Positions 43,792 through 55,590 of a stretch of DNA of 64,000 nt are shown here, piece after piece. Position numbers and translations under genes: made by a program. Each line of letters starts with the position of its first letter. Within the stretch, counting starts at the first letter, position 1. The DNA comes from Leuconostoc suionicum (GTDB lineage Bacteria > Bacillota > Bacilli > Lactobacillales > Lactobacillaceae): assembly GCF_001891125.1 (NCBI RefSeq), contig NZ_CP015247.1, positions 1,320,501 to 1,384,500 of the forward strand, given 5' to 3'. The notes below the pieces were generated by a model that was given only the letters and a program-made list of their open reading frames with translations, was not told the DNA's origin and did not search any database.

Positions 43792-44634
43792 TTAAGACAC
43801 TATGCTATTCAAAAATGATTGCAACGCCTCGCGCCAACTCAAAATCTCAAATCCCGTCGCCTTAGCCTTATCCAAACTCATAACAGAATGCTTTGGTCGG
43901 TATGCTTTTTGTGGAAATTCTGCGCTAGTTACTGGGGCAACTTCAACGTCTGTATCTTTCAAAATTTCCCGAGCAAAGTCAAACCACGTGGCAATACCGT
44001 CATTAGACAAATGATAAATACCATAGGCGGCCTTGGTATCTACCAAATGAAGCATAAACTCAGCCAAAGTACGTGTCCAAGTTGGCCGTCCCAGTTGATC
44101 GTTCACAACTGTCAACTTGGGGTGCGTGGCAGCCAAGCGTTGCATGGTGTATACGAAGTTATTGCCAAACTCACCAAACACCCAACTTGTGCGAACAATA
44201 TAGGCATCTGCGCCACTTTCAGTAACAGCTAATTCACCGGCTAGTTTAGCTCGTCCGTAAGCGTTTTGAGGGTTGACCGCATCTGATTCGAGGTATTCAC
44301 CTTCGTTTGTGCCATCAAAAACATAGTCTGTTGAAACGGCAACCAGCTTCGCCTCGTATAACTTAGCAGCATCAGCAACGTTTTTAGTCCCATCAACGTT
44401 AACCTGCCAGTTTAACTCGCGCCCGTCATCCTCGGCTAGATCAACTTTTGTATAAGCCGCCGCATGCAAAACAACATCCGATTGCTCTTGTTCAAACGCT
44501 GATAACACAGCCGCGCTGTTCGTAATATCAAGCTGTTTTGAATCAAAAGCGACAAAATCTAGTCCACGCTCGCGCAATAACTTTTGTAATTCTTGCCCTA
44601 GTTGACCATTAGCACCTGTAATTAAAAATTTCAT
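43792..44634 (-). CDS. rmlD: dTDP-4-dehydrorhamnose reductase
   Basis: This NAD(P)H-dependent SDR enzyme makes dTDP-L-rhamnose in the last step of the pathway. The nucleotide-binding motif FLITGANGQLGQEL is at the N-terminus, the catalytic Tyr-Lys pair is in NAYGRAKLAGE, and VSTDYVFDGT is conserved. The 280-residue length is typical. GAGGGAGAATTG precedes the ATG. A terminator-like hairpin (44657-44679) lies between it and rmlB, so its expression may be lower than that of the first three genes. Confidence 0.93.
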   Translation of the reverse strand: MKFLITGANGQLGQELQKLLRERGLDFVAFDSKQLDITNSAAVLSAFEQEQSDVVLHAAAYTKVDLAEDDGRELNWQVNVDGTKNVADAAKLYEAKLVAVSTDYVFDGTNEGEYLESDAVNPQNAYGRAKLAGELAVTESGADAYIVRTSWVFGEFGNNFVYTMQRLAATHPKLTVVNDQLGRPTWTRTLAEFMLHLVDTKAAYGIYHLSNDGIATWFDFAREILKDTDVEVAPVTSAEFPQKAYRPKHSVMSLDKAKATGFEILSWREALQSFLNSIVS

Positions 44635-44656
44635 TCCAATTCTCCCTCATAGACAA

Positions 44657-44679
44657 AAAACTCACATGGCGTGAGTTTT
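44657..44679 (-). terminator. Terminator-like hairpin between rmlB and rmlD
   Basis: AAAACTCAC/GTGAGTTTT arms with a 5-nt loop are followed on the minus strand by a T run. Its position inside the operon suggests partial termination. Confidence 0.75.
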
Positions 44680-44683
44680 AATT

Positions 44684-46328
<1,645 letters not shown>

Positions 46329-46337
46329 GTAAACGCC

Positions 46338-47213
46338 TTATTCCCCTTCTTCATCAACAATTCTGAGCAAGTATTGACCGTAATCATTCTTTTTCAATGG
46401 TTGTGCCAACTTTTCTAATTGTGCAATATCAATATACCCCATACGGTAAGCAATTTCTTCTAACGAAGCAACTTTTAAGTTTTGTTGTTTTTGAATCGTT
46501 GCAATGAAGGAAGAAGCTTCGAGGAGTGAATCGTGTGTTCCAGTGTCAAGCCAAGCATACCCACGGCCCATGACTTGAACATCCAAATCGCCACGGTCTA
46601 AATAAGATTGGTTAATATCAGAAATTTCAATTTCACCACGCTCTGATGGTTTAACATTAGCAGCGATTTTCACGACATCGTTGTCATAGAAATAAAGACC
46701 AGTTACGGCGTAATTGGATTTTGGCTGTTCTGGTTTCTCAACAATGGACAAAGCCTTGCCTTCCTTATCAAATTCAACCACACCAAAACGTTCCGGATCC
46801 TTAACTTGATAACCAAACACTGTGGCACCAGATGTTTTCAGAGCGGCTTGTTGTAACTTCTCTGATAGCCCTGCGCCATAGAAAATATTGTCACCTAGCA
46901 CAAGAGCCACAGCGTCATCACCGATAAAGTCCGCGCCAACAATGAATGCATCTGCCAAACCGCGAGGCTCTTCTTGAATCGTATATTCGATATTTAAACC
47001 AATTTCATGACCATTACCAAATAGTTCTTCAAAGCGCCCAACGTATTCGGGTGTTGAAATTAGCAAAATATCCTTAATACCAGCCAACATCAAAACAGAC
47101 AATGGATAATAAATCATTGGCTTGTCATAAATCGGCACCAACTGCTTACTTGTTGCCTTGGTGATTGGATAAAGTCTCGTGCCGGAACCTCCGGCTAGGA
47201 TAATGCCTTTCAT
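46338..47213 (-). CDS. rmlA: Glucose-1-phosphate thymidylyltransferase
   Basis: The enzyme makes dTDP-glucose from dTTP and glucose 1-phosphate, the first step to dTDP-rhamnose, and is usually feedback-inhibited by the end product. The nucleotidyltransferase signature [44 protein letters not shown] and [14 protein letters not shown] are clear. The 291-residue length is standard. It follows a GT2 gene by about 55 bp and has a strong ribosome-binding site (ATAAGGAGAG). Confidence 0.95.
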   Translation of the reverse strand: MKGIILAGGSGTRLYPITKATSKQLVPIYDKPMIYYPLSVLMLAGIKDILLISTPEYVGRFEELFGNGHEIGLNIEYTIQEEPRGLADAFIVGADFIGDDAVALVLGDNIFYGAGLSEKLQQAALKTSGATVFGYQVKDPERFGVVEFDKEGKALSIVEKPEQPKSNYAVTGLYFYDNDVVKIAANVKPSERGEIEISDINQSYLDRGDLDVQVMGRGYAWLDTGTHDSLLEASSFIATIQKQQNLKVASLEEIAYRMGYIDIAQLEKLAQPLKKNDYGQYLLRIVDEEGE

Positions 47214-47269
47214 TTTTCTCTCCTTATATATGCTAACGCATTTTACATCAAAGAATGGTGTCCATTAAC

Positions 47270-48421
47270 TTAGTTCGAACCAAGCGTCTTTTCTTTCTTC
47301 AGAAAGTCAACTGGGATTGCGCATGTTCGTCCGTGGATTGACAGGTTTTTCACTGTCTCGCCATTAATGCACTGTGTGTCCTGCGCCAATGATTCCTCAC
47401 CTGAAAATAATTCTGTCTCTAAGCTCGCTAATTCCTCATCGTTCATACCAAACTTAATTCCCAGAACCATCCATCGTGATGCTTGGCGAACTTCACTAAT
47501 ACTTTGTGAATCCATACGCTCATTGATAATTTTTCTCAAACCAGCAATTAGCGTCTCTTTCTCTTGTTCATTTTTTTGAAGCTTAATAATTTCTATCACA
47601 GTTGTATATGAGCTATTAAATAGTCGACCTATATACATTGCCTTGAGCTTGGATTGCTGTGCCAAAGACCATTTAGGAGATGCCTCGATAATATTGAATA
47701 CTTCTGATAAGATGTTGAGATATTTCCAAGGTTCATTGTAGGTATAACTTGAACTCTTACCCAGATTACCGAAATCTTCTCGTTGATTCCAATAATAGTA
47801 ATCTTTATCCGCTAAGATAGAAATCTTTCTTGAAACAGAGTAGGCTTTCATATTGAAAACCTGATCCTCCTCGACTGGAATGTAACTACTGTCAGGGAAT
47901 CTTACATCATATTGATTTAACATTGCCCGTCGATACATCTTATGGGGTGCCAATGTACTGAGAATATGATCCGTTATAATGCTTGCATCTTTAATGTTCT
48001 TACCATTCTTAAAGGGAACCTGTGTGCCGTTGTACATTTTGCCTTCAGCGTATTTGCCAATAATTACATCAGAATCGTCACCAGCAAAGTTATAAAATGT
48101 CAACAACGTATCGTCTGCTAAATTATCATCTTGATCCATAAGCATGATGAATGTCCCACGAGCCTTTGCTATCCCATGATTTCTTGGAATGCTTGGATAC
48201 CCATGATTCTGCTCTTCAACAACTATTCGCAAATGCTTAAGTTGACTCTCATATTCCTGAATAATATCTAATGGCTTGGTACTCTTATCGTCAACAATAA
48301 TTATCTCAAAATCATCTTGGTTCATTGTCTGTCTGACCAGAGAATCGAGTGCTTTTCTGATGTAATTTCCAGCATTGTAGTGTGCTATAACAACTGATAC
48401 TTTGTATTTGTCAAAATCCAT
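47270..48421 (-). CDS. GT2 glycosyltransferase, first gene of the rml transcription unit
   Basis: A 383-residue cytoplasmic protein. The GT-A domain begins VSVVIAHYNAGNYIRKALDSL, with IIIVDDKST and a donor-site motif LMDQDDNLADD near residue 95. A C-terminal region of about 160 residues has no recognised family. It resembles capsule GT2 enzymes of the CpsJ/TagE-neighbour type, but sugar and acceptor are unknown. It probably adds a sugar in locus B. ATG 48421 is chosen because the conserved domain begins eight residues later; an in-frame start at 48466 exists. A promoter lies upstream. Confidence 0.8.
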   Translation of the reverse strand: MDFDKYKVSVVIAHYNAGNYIRKALDSLVRQTMNQDDFEIIIVDDKSTKPLDIIQEYESQLKHLRIVVEEQNHGYPSIPRNHGIAKARGTFIMLMDQDDNLADDTLLTFYNFAGDDSDVIIGKYAEGKMYNGTQVPFKNGKNIKDASIITDHILSTLAPHKMYRRAMLNQYDVRFPDSSYIPVEEDQVFNMKAYSVSRKISILADKDYYYWNQREDFGNLGKSSSYTYNEPWKYLNILSEVFNIIEASPKWSLAQQSKLKAMYIGRLFNSSYTTVIEIIKLQKNEQEKETLIAGLRKIINERMDSQSISEVRQASRWMVLGIKFGMNDEELASLETELFSGEESLAQDTQCINGETVKNLSIHGRTCAIPVDFLKKEKTLGSN

Positions 48422-48485
48422 TCCTATATTCTCACTCCTCTCTTGATTAATCAGACAAATAACCAATCATTAATTTTAATTATAC

Positions 48486-48513
48486 ATTATAGTTTGGATT
48501 CTCAAGTAGTAAA
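48486..48513 (-). promoter_or_regulatory. Putative sigma-A promoter for the GT2-rmlACBD unit
   Basis: On the minus strand TTTACT (48508-48513) and TATAAT (48486-48491) are 16 bp apart. This lies about 65 bp upstream of the chosen start. Confidence 0.5.
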
Positions 48514-48770
48514 CACTTTGTATTAAATTTTTTAAGATATTATTTTTGATTCTCTGAAAATACTTTTGAGAATAGTCAGCAATTGTACCCAAAAAGGTGT
48601 CATCATTGAAAATATAATACTATTGTTTCTGTATGTTCTTGTAAGAATGATAGCCTCAACGCTAATAACATTGCTTTATATTTACGTTATTAAGTATACC
48701 TACTTATAGAACCAAAATTTATTTTATTTCGACTACCTATCTTTGAACAATTGTATTTCATTAGTTGACA
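48514..48770. other. AT-rich intergenic region downstream of ugd
   Basis: No gene, clear terminator or repeat is visible between the ugd stop and the promoter of the rml unit. Confidence 0.5.
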
Positions 48771-49937
48771 TTAATCTCTCTCGTATAAATCTCTCGTGTA
48801 AACTTTATCTTCAACATCTAATAAACTATCATCCCAACGGTTAGCCACAATAATATCGGATTCTTTTTTAAAAGTATCCAAATCAGAAATAACTCTAGAA
48901 TTGAAGAATGATTTTTCTTTTAATGTTGGTTCATAGACAAGAACTTCAATACCTTTGGCCTTAATACGCTTCATGACACCTTGAATAGAGGATGCACGAA
49001 AATTATCACTGCCTTCCTTCATTGTTAAGCGATAAATACCAACTTTTGTTGGATTTTTTTGAATAATCTGATTGGCGACGAAGTCCTTACGAGTTGTGTT
49101 TGAGTCCACAATGCCTTGAATAATGTTATTTGGAACATTTTCAAAATTAGCTAGTAATTGTCTTGTATCTTTTGGTAAGCAATATCCGCCATAACCAAAT
49201 GATGGATTATTATAATGCTTACCAATTCTGGGATCAAGTCCAACACCATCAATAATATTTTTACTGTTTAACCCACGTACTTCAGCATAGGTATCTAGCT
49301 CATTAAAATAAGCAACTCTCATAGCAAGGTAAGTATTTGCAAATAATTTAATGGCTTCAGCCTCAGAACTATCAACAAATAGCTGTGGTGTATCTTCTTC
49401 ATATGAACCTTCAGCCAGTAAATTAGCAAACTGATGGGCTCTTTCAGAATCCTCACCGAGAATAATTCGAGAAGGATGCAAGTTATCATAAAGCGCCTTA
49501 CCTTCACGTAAAAATTCTGGAGAAAAAATAATATTTTCAGTACCATATTTTTCTTTAGCAAAAGATGTGAACCCTACAGGAATTGTTGACTTAACAATCA
49601 TTAGTGCCTGTGGATTTGTTTCAAGCACTTCCTGGATAACTGATTCAACAGCACTAGTATCAAAATGATTAGTCTCAGTATCATAATTTGTTGGTGTTGC
49701 TATAACAATAAAATCTGCGGTACTATAGGCTTCTTTCCCGTTGATTGTTGCCTTTAAATCTAATTGTTTGTTAGCTAGAAAATCTGAAATTTCTTTGTCT
49801 TGAATTGGAGAAATTCCTTTATTTATTAAGTCTACTTTTTCTGAGATAATATCAACAGCAGTGACCTCATTATGTTGCGATAACAAAGTAGCTAATGATA
49901 ATCCAACGTATCCTGTTCCTGCAACTGCAATTTTCAT
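48771..49937 (-). CDS. ugd: UDP-glucose 6-dehydrogenase
   Basis: The enzyme oxidises UDP-glucose to UDP-glucuronate with two NAD+. The N-terminal Rossmann motif is [41 protein letters not shown] and the catalytic cysteine in [12 protein letters not shown] follow. The 388-residue length fits the Gram-positive group. It sits between the locus B flippase and the rml unit, which suggests glucuronic acid in the locus B polymer. AAAGGGAGAAAAA precedes the ATG. Confidence 0.94.
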   Translation of the reverse strand: MKIAVAGTGYVGLSLATLLSQHNEVTAVDIISEKVDLINKGISPIQDKEISDFLANKQLDLKATINGKEAYSTADFIVIATPTNYDTETNHFDTSAVESVIQEVLETNPQALMIVKSTIPVGFTSFAKEKYGTENIIFSPEFLREGKALYDNLHPSRIILGEDSERAHQFANLLAEGSYEEDTPQLFVDSSEAEAIKLFANTYLAMRVAYFNELDTYAEVRGLNSKNIIDGVGLDPRIGKHYNNPSFGYGGYCLPKDTRQLLANFENVPNNIIQGIVDSNTTRKDFVANQIIQKNPTKVGIYRLTMKEGSDNFRASSIQGVMKRIKAKGIEVLVYEPTLKEKSFFNSRVISDLDTFKKESDIIVANRWDDSLLDVEDKVYTRDLYERD

Positions 49938-50212
49938 TTTTTCTCCCTTTTATATAAATTAAACGTTGTACTTCTTAATATTTTTGGTGTGCCAAAAATA
50001 AAATTCAAAGCACGAAATGATTATAATAAAATTATATTTTTAATATCTCACTCACCTTCTTTAACGTTTTTAATAATCATCTTTCTATGATCTTCTTAAT
50101 TTAGTATTTTATTCACCAATTTTTCAGAAGATATTACTATTGAGCAACAACTCATCAACAATTTATTTTTAATTTCGTCAACATTAGTTAACAATTTTAA
50201 CCGTTTGTAGTG
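49938..50212. other. ugd leader and AT-rich intergenic region
   Basis: It contains a perfect 7-bp inverted repeat TTTTTGG/CCAAAAA with a 4-nt loop at 49981-49998 in the ugd leader, and a TATAAT on the minus strand at 50020-50025 without a good -35 element. No coding frame is convincing. Confidence 0.5.
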
Positions 50213-50238
50213 AAAAAACACAAACCAAGTTTTTTTTA
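50213..50238 (-). terminator. Terminator after the locus B flippase gene
   Basis: AAAAAAC (50229-50235 on the minus strand) pairs with GTTTTTT (50213-50219) across a 9-nt loop, giving a U-rich 3' arm. It would close the long cpsB-to-flippase operon. Confidence 0.6.
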
Positions 50239-51666
50239 ATTTTTCTTAAGAAGCATACGTACCAAATACTTGAAGTTACCATTTAAAATACTACTTAATA
50301 TAACAAATAGGCTCATTGTCAAAAGCCGAATAACTATATCCAATATTAAATTGTTTACTTTCAGATATTTATCACAGAACATAAATAGAATATAAAGAGC
50401 TGAAGCTGCCAAAATAGGTATATATATTTTTTTCAGCATCGGCAGTAATGAATCGTCAAAAGCACTTTTCATAACCATGTATAAAACAATTACTGTATTT
50501 AGTGTAAAAGCTATGGTTAAGTAAAAGGCTATAGAGACAATACTATGCTGCAGTACTCCTAGCACAATAGCTGTCACTATTAGCCCCGCAGATATTATTC
50601 CAGTCATAAAAAGCCGTGATGTCATATTTCTCACTTGAAATATTGTACCTGCTGTAATGTTCAAAACCTGTGCCCAAATCGACAGTGATAAGATTTCAAA
50701 TGGTCTGATTGCATTTATCCATTGGCTACCATACAGAACTATAATGATGCTTCTTGCAGAAAACGATAGAAACACTGATAATGGAAATACAAAATCTGAT
50801 AATATACCCTGTACTTTTATATATAAGTTTTTAATAGCACGTACGTCATCTTGATAATCTGACATAATTGGTAGTAGTACAGGATTTAAAATTCCACCAA
50901 GCATTGATGAAGGGTACATCAATAACCGATATGATTTATTATAACTTCCTACATCACTAGCCGTTAGATATTTTCCAATTAGTAATTCATCCAAGTTACG
51001 TGAAAAATAATTAACTATATTAAATCCCAGTTGATTTACAGTAAAATGAAAAACTTTCCGAACTGGCGATGCTTTCATATAAAAAGTAAATCTCAAAGAA
51101 GATCTACTAACATTTAGAAAGAATAAAATACTAGAGGTCACAATAGTATTTATTAACAATGCATAAATACCACCTCCCTGCAATGCAATTACAATCCCTA
51201 CCATCCCTCCGCACGTAGTAGCTAACAAAGAATTTACATTCATAATTTTAAACATTTTACCTTTAGATAATACGGCATTTGGCACTATTATAGCTGCATA
51301 AAAAAATACAGCTATAGATAAAATCCAAGTATAATGAGACATATTTTTAATATGATATTGTTGCTGTAATGGTATTCCCATTAAACCAAACACTACAGCT
51401 AATGATATTGCGACATAAATTGAAAAATTAAACAACAATTGAATATCATATGCACTTAATAACTTATTTTGTATAATAGCAGGCCCTAACCCCATATCAG
51501 AAAGTAACTGAAAAAAAACTATAAAGACAGTTAGTATTGCAACAATTCCATATACACGAGGAGATAATAATCTAGATAAAATCATGTCTAATAGCAACAT
51601 AATAAATATGTTCCCAAATTTTCCAATAAACGTATATACCAATCCTTTTTTAATTAATTGGTTCAT
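50236..51666 (-). CDS. Polysaccharide flippase (WzxC-like, MOP superfamily), locus B
   Basis: A 476-residue membrane protein with about 12-14 helices. It starts KKGLVYTFIGKFGNIFIMLLLDMILSRLLSP-like and has LSDMGLGPAIIQNKLLSAYDI and NYFSRNLDELLIGKYL, both typical of the Polysacc_synt_3/WzxC branch, which differs from the RfbX branch of locus A. It should export the locus B repeat unit. The start overlaps the preceding GT2 gene by 17 bp. Confidence 0.85.
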   Translation of the reverse strand: MNQLIKKGLVYTFIGKFGNIFIMLLLDMILSRLLSPRVYGIVAILTVFIVFFQLLSDMGLGPAIIQNKLLSAYDIQLLFNFSIYVAISLAVVFGLMGIPLQQQYHIKNMSHYTWILSIAVFFYAAIIVPNAVLSKGKMFKIMNVNSLLATTCGGMVGIVIALQGGGIYALLINTIVTSSILFFLNVSRSSLRFTFYMKASPVRKVFHFTVNQLGFNIVNYFSRNLDELLIGKYLTASDVGSYNKSYRLLMYPSSMLGGILNPVLLPIMSDYQDDVRAIKNLYIKVQGILSDFVFPLSVFLSFSARSIIIVLYGSQWINAIRPFEILSLSIWAQVLNITAGTIFQVRNMTSRLFMTGIISAGLIVTAIVLGVLQHSIVSIAFYLTIAFTLNTVIVLYMVMKSAFDDSLLPMLKKIYIPILAASALYILFMFCDKYLKVNNLILDIVIRLLTMSLFVILSSILNGNFKYLVRMLLKKN

Positions 51667-52555
51667 TTTTTTCTACCTTCATAAATGATTTTAATAAACT
51701 TAACGGTATTCTCTTAACATATATAAGTTCTTTCACACCATGAATCGAATAATTAATCCATTTCTTAGAATGCTGTTGAAATGTTGTGTTGCTAGATTGA
51801 TCTTCTAAATGCAATACACTTAGTTCGCTAATATAATACATTTTCAATCCTGCCTTTTTTACACCTATATGGAGTATAGGCTCTTCAAAATACAAAAAGG
51901 TTTTATTATATAAACCTTCAAAATGTTTGAAAAATTCCTCTGTTAAAATAAAAGATGAGCCATGAAGGTAATGAGAGTTATCTAAAGTTTGAGTAGAAGT
52001 TTTACTATTCTTTGTTTCAATTTTGGGATTCGACGAGCGATGTATTTTTTTCTTCATTTTAGAAAAAAATCCAAAACTAGAGAGCCCCAACTTCAAACGC
52101 CATAAATTTAATAACAATAGATATAAATGTAAAGTTTGAGTATTTCCAGACGTTGGATTTTGATTCATACCTTTTTTATCTAAAATAGCAGTTCCGACAA
52201 CAGCCACATCATTTGGTAATATATACTTAGTTAAATCGAAAATATAATTAGAATCTTCCAAAAACACATCACTATTTAGCACAAGAATATTAGCACAATT
52301 TTGATCTCTTAAAAATTTAATACCAATATTATTTCCTCGAGAAAATCCGACATTTACTTTAGATTGAATGATATAAACATTGGAAGAATTCATAAATTGC
52401 TTTGATAATATCTGAGCTGAGTTATTGGTTGAACCATTATCAACAATCACAATAGGCACCTTGACTGATTGCTTCAAAATATACTCTAAACACTCAATTG
52501 TTACTTCGTAGTTATTATAATTTAATACTACTATGCCTAATTTTTCTAAAATCAT
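51650..52555 (-). CDS. GT2 glycosyltransferase (rhamnosyltransferase-like), locus B
   Basis: A 301-residue protein with GIVVLNYNNYEVTIECLEYIL, VIVDNGSTNNSAQ, VNVGFSRGNNIGIKF and the donor motif ILVLNSDVFLED. A later acceptor-side motif is LYFEEPILHIGVKKAG, where other members have YxEDxDL, so this part is altered. The order VDNGS...NxGFxxGNN...LNxD is common in bacterial rhamnosyltransferases, but the sugar cannot be assigned. It lies between the polymerase and flippase genes. Confidence 0.78.
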   Translation of the reverse strand: MILEKLGIVVLNYNNYEVTIECLEYILKQSVKVPIVIVDNGSTNNSAQILSKQFMNSSNVYIIQSKVNVGFSRGNNIGIKFLRDQNCANILVLNSDVFLEDSNYIFDLTKYILPNDVAVVGTAILDKKGMNQNPTSGNTQTLHLYLLLLNLWRLKLGLSSFGFFSKMKKKIHRSSNPKIETKNSKTSTQTLDNSHYLHGSSFILTEEFFKHFEGLYNKTFLYFEEPILHIGVKKAGLKMYYISELSVLHLEDQSSNTTFQQHSKKWINYSIHGVKELIYVKRIPLSLLKSFMKVEKNEPIN

Positions 52556-52579
52556 ACATTCACTTTCTCCATTATTTAA

Positions 52580-53659
52580 TTAAAGACCTATATAATGAAT
52601 CATATTCAAAAATCCTGAACTTAATCTATATCCACCCATGAAGATAAACATAGCTATGAAATATACAGCAAACGTTGGAAAAATATATTTCTTCAGGTAA
52701 TTTTTATCTACAAACACTATTGATAGAATTATCAACATACCAACTATACCTTCTCTTAAAATACGATCATATTGGGAACTAATCATCACTAATGGCATAC
52801 CAATTAAGGTAACACATGTATAACTGAAAAGTACGCGCATATTACCATCCAAAATTACTTGAGATTTTTTTGTGATATGGAATACTAATAGAAAAAAGCT
52901 TAGAAAGCTCAAGACTAGAAGCATCGAAGATATAGATACTCCGTTAAAGTAAATAGTTGTCACATTATTAGCAACTTCTTCATTATCAGAAATAGATTGA
53001 ATCAGAGTAGTTAGACTACCCATAATACCAGCCATCGAAGAAAGTGCAACGATAAAACTAACAATTAAAAATATTAAAGAACACCACTTTAACCTACTAA
53101 CATTCCATCTGTTGGAAAGCATAAAATGAATTGGCAAAATTAAGAAAAAGATATAGCCACTTGTATGGAATCCTGTTCCTAAATAAATTAACATACAGGA
53201 TAATACATAGCTCTTAATATTATTTGTCTTTAGAAACGATACTGCCAATAACACTAAGGCCATCATAGTGAACGATCTCACCTGAACCGTTTCTACAAAA
53301 AAAGGAAATAGCGCAAATAGTAACCAAAAGAACTTATCATTGGTTGTTAGTCTTCTAATAGCAATAAACAAAATAATAAAAGTGCAAAAAATTAGAATGA
53401 ATCTAAATTGAACGTACGTTAGATTAAATTTTACTGCTACGTTTGCAAAATACTGATAGAGCCACTCAAAGCGCGAAACATACCCTAGGTATCTATTATT
53501 ATATTCAGTCTCATATGCTTGATAGTCTACAGTTGTGGCGGGGTCAGGATTCCCACCCAAATAAATAAGAATTATAACTATAGGTATAGATATCCATAAT
53601 TTTCTTTCTTTAACAAAATTAAAAAGAAGAAGCAGTCCAATATTTATAATATATAGCAA
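52580..53659 (-). CDS. EpsG-like Wzy polymerase, locus B
   Basis: A 359-residue integral membrane protein with about ten helices. The EpsG-type signature is seen: loop residues YQAYETEYNN after the second helix, SRFEWLYQYFANV, FVETVQVRSFTMMAL and GTGFHTSGYIFFLILPI. EpsG proteins polymerise repeat units outside the membrane. The start is TTG directly after the stop of the GT92-like gene, with GAGGT upstream and no later suitable ATG. The gene is more AT-rich than the housekeeping genes nearby. Confidence 0.83.
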   Translation of the reverse strand: MLYIINIGLLLLFNFVKERKLWISIPIVIILIYLGGNPDPATTVDYQAYETEYNNRYLGYVSRFEWLYQYFANVAVKFNLTYVQFRFILIFCTFIILFIAIRRLTTNDKFFWLLFALFPFFVETVQVRSFTMMALVLLAVSFLKTNNIKSYVLSCMLIYLGTGFHTSGYIFFLILPIHFMLSNRWNVSRLKWCSLIFLIVSFIVALSSMAGIMGSLTTLIQSISDNEEVANNVTTIYFNGVSISSMLLVLSFLSFFLLVFHITKKSQVILDGNMRVLFSYTCVTLIGMPLVMISSQYDRILREGIVGMLIILSIVFVDKNYLKKYIFPTFAVYFIAMFIFMGGYRLSSGFLNMIHYIGL

Positions 53660-54595
53660 TTATCTAGACCTCAACATTTTCTTCAGTTCATTTATTTCTT
53701 TATCTACTAAGCTATCCTTTTCTTTGTTTTGATCATGTTTTCTAAAATCCGCAATATTCCTAGGAGCTTTTTCTTTAATATGTCTTCCTCTGGCACTTTT
53801 CTGCTTAAACTCCTCTAAGCTCTTCGAATAATAGTGGTTTATTCTAAATTTCTGCTTAGGAGCGGGGGTCGCTGAAAAGAAATCGGTACTGGGATAATCC
53901 CATATTCTTTCACGATTCTCATCAATTGTCTTGCCTAATACATCTACCCAATGAGGTATTTTCATACGAAGATATCTTTCAGGTCGAACAATTGGTTTAT
54001 AGTCCGCAATAAAATCATCACTAGCATGCCACTTAAATCTTTCAAGAACAAGACCTGGTTCTCGATGTTTTTTACCCGAAGATCCAAAAACCATCCACCC
54101 TAATAACAATTGAGAGGTAAAAAAAGATGTCTTTTTCAAAAAATCCTTTATATTCTCTTCGCCAACTGATACTAAAAATTCGTCAGCATCTAAAATTGCT
54201 AACCAATTTGTATCCTTATAGTGATTTACCATAGTAGAAATATAAGCTGGTATTTGTTTCTTCGCCCCCTTTACGTAGACGTAGCTAACTATCCCTTTAT
54301 CAATATAAGGTTGTAAGACTTCCAAAACATCATCTGTTGATTCATTATCGAATATATAGAAATGTTCTACACCAATTAATAAATGATATTCAATCCATTC
54401 TTGAATGTACTCTCTCTCATTTTTTATGATTATTGCCGCACTTAAAAAATATTTCCTTTGACCGGTAGTAATTATTTTTCGTAATACTGAAAAATTTTTA
54501 ATTAATAAAATATAATGTTTGGCTATTGCTCGAATATTGAACTCTGATGCCGATGAACGATGTTTCACTATTCTTAAATCATTTTTATCATTCAT
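53660..54595 (-). CDS. GT92-like glycosyltransferase (DUF23 type), locus B
   Basis: A 311-residue protein. Its core matches the GT92/DUF23 pattern: AAIIIKNEREYIQEWIEYHLLIGVEHFYIFDNESTDD, in which the Glu-Trp-x-x-Tyr-His and FDN(E)S motifs are diagnostic, then the donor motif ILDADEFLV near residue 145 and the late FRINHYYSKS. GT92 members often transfer galactose; the activity here is not known. The last 50 residues are highly charged. It is followed without gap by the polymerase gene. Confidence 0.82.
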   Translation of the reverse strand: MNDKNDLRIVKHRSSASEFNIRAIAKHYILLIKNFSVLRKIITTGQRKYFLSAAIIIKNEREYIQEWIEYHLLIGVEHFYIFDNESTDDVLEVLQPYIDKGIVSYVYVKGAKKQIPAYISTMVNHYKDTNWLAILDADEFLVSVGEENIKDFLKKTSFFTSQLLLGWMVFGSSGKKHREPGLVLERFKWHASDDFIADYKPIVRPERYLRMKIPHWVDVLGKTIDENRERIWDYPSTDFFSATPAPKQKFRINHYYSKSLEEFKQKSARGRHIKEKAPRNIADFRKHDQNKEKDSLVDKEINELKKMLRSR

Positions 54596-54627
54596 TAATA
54601 TTTTCTCCTTAAAGAATGCTTATTAAG

Positions 54628-55590
54628 TTACATTCTTCCCACTGCCTTAATAAAAGAAACAACCCTAATCTTATTTAATGTTATATTGGGGGCCAAGTAC
54701 TTCCAAGCTAATACGCGCTTTATTAGGTTTCTTGAATACTTCAGCGTTTTGAAGTGATCAAAATAATACCTTGGACCACCTTCATCATTGAGCTCTGGAT
54801 GTTCTTCATCAATCCACTTTAAAAGCAGTAGGCTGTCATTTTCTAATCGCTCTACGGTCGATAATAATAACCTAATCCTCTGTAAAATACTTTTACTAGA
54901 GTGAGAAGCCCCCACTACATTATTTTCATGTTGTCTATAGTATAGTAATGGTTCGTCTATTTCAATTAATTTCCCCGTTGTAGAAATTATTAAGCCAATA
55001 AATGAGTCATGCATGTTAATTTTATCAATGACACTTTCTGTCAGATTTGACAGTATATTCTTAGTATTGATATTTATGGCAAAAGCAGCACCTGTAACAC
55101 GATAATTCCAAGAGAGGTATTGATAATCAGCATTTCTCGACCAATCATACATTTCTGACATTTTAACATTTGTGGATATTCCAAATTCATCAGCTATCCA
55201 TAAATCTGAGTATAATCCAACTGCCTTATTTTGATCGGTTTTTTTTAATGAATCATAATGTGCAAAAAAACGTTCTACTTTATTTTGAGGCCATATATCA
55301 TCCTGATCACTAAAAAAATAAAGGTCTGCTTCTGGAGCGCTATTTAGTAGATAAAAAAATGATTTTTTCACACCTAGATTATCGGTTACTTTATTTAAAA
55401 TAACGACATTGTTATTAGCAGATAACTTATTTAAAATATTTTCTGTACCATCCGTTGAACCATCATCCCTCACAAGTATCGATAAATCAAATAATGTATT
55501 CATTCCTCTCTGACACAAAATGGAATTAATTTGCTCCTCAATGTATTTCTCTCCATTGTACGCTGACATCAAGACGACTACTTTTTTCAT
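54628..55590 (-). CDS. GT2 glycosyltransferase (RgpB-like), locus B
   Basis: A 320-residue protein with VVVLMSAYNGEKYIEEQINSIL, LVRDDGSTDGTENIL and the donor motif LYFFSDQDDIWPQNKVERF, a set common to rhamnosyl- and galactosyltransferases of the RgpB/Cps group. YRVTGAAFAIN and NMHDSFIGLI are also in the expected order. Since rml genes are in the locus, a rhamnosyltransferase is plausible. One base overlaps the stop of the previous gene. Confidence 0.82.
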   Translation of the reverse strand: MKKVVVLMSAYNGEKYIEEQINSILCQRGMNTLFDLSILVRDDGSTDGTENILNKLSANNNVVILNKVTDNLGVKKSFFYLLNSAPEADLYFFSDQDDIWPQNKVERFFAHYDSLKKTDQNKAVGLYSDLWIADEFGISTNVKMSEMYDWSRNADYQYLSWNYRVTGAAFAININTKNILSNLTESVIDKINMHDSFIGLIISTTGKLIEIDEPLLYYRQHENNVVGASHSSKSILQRIRLLLSTVERLENDSLLLLKWIDEEHPELNDEGGPRYYFDHFKTLKYSRNLIKRVLAWKYLAPNITLNKIRVVSFIKAVGRM

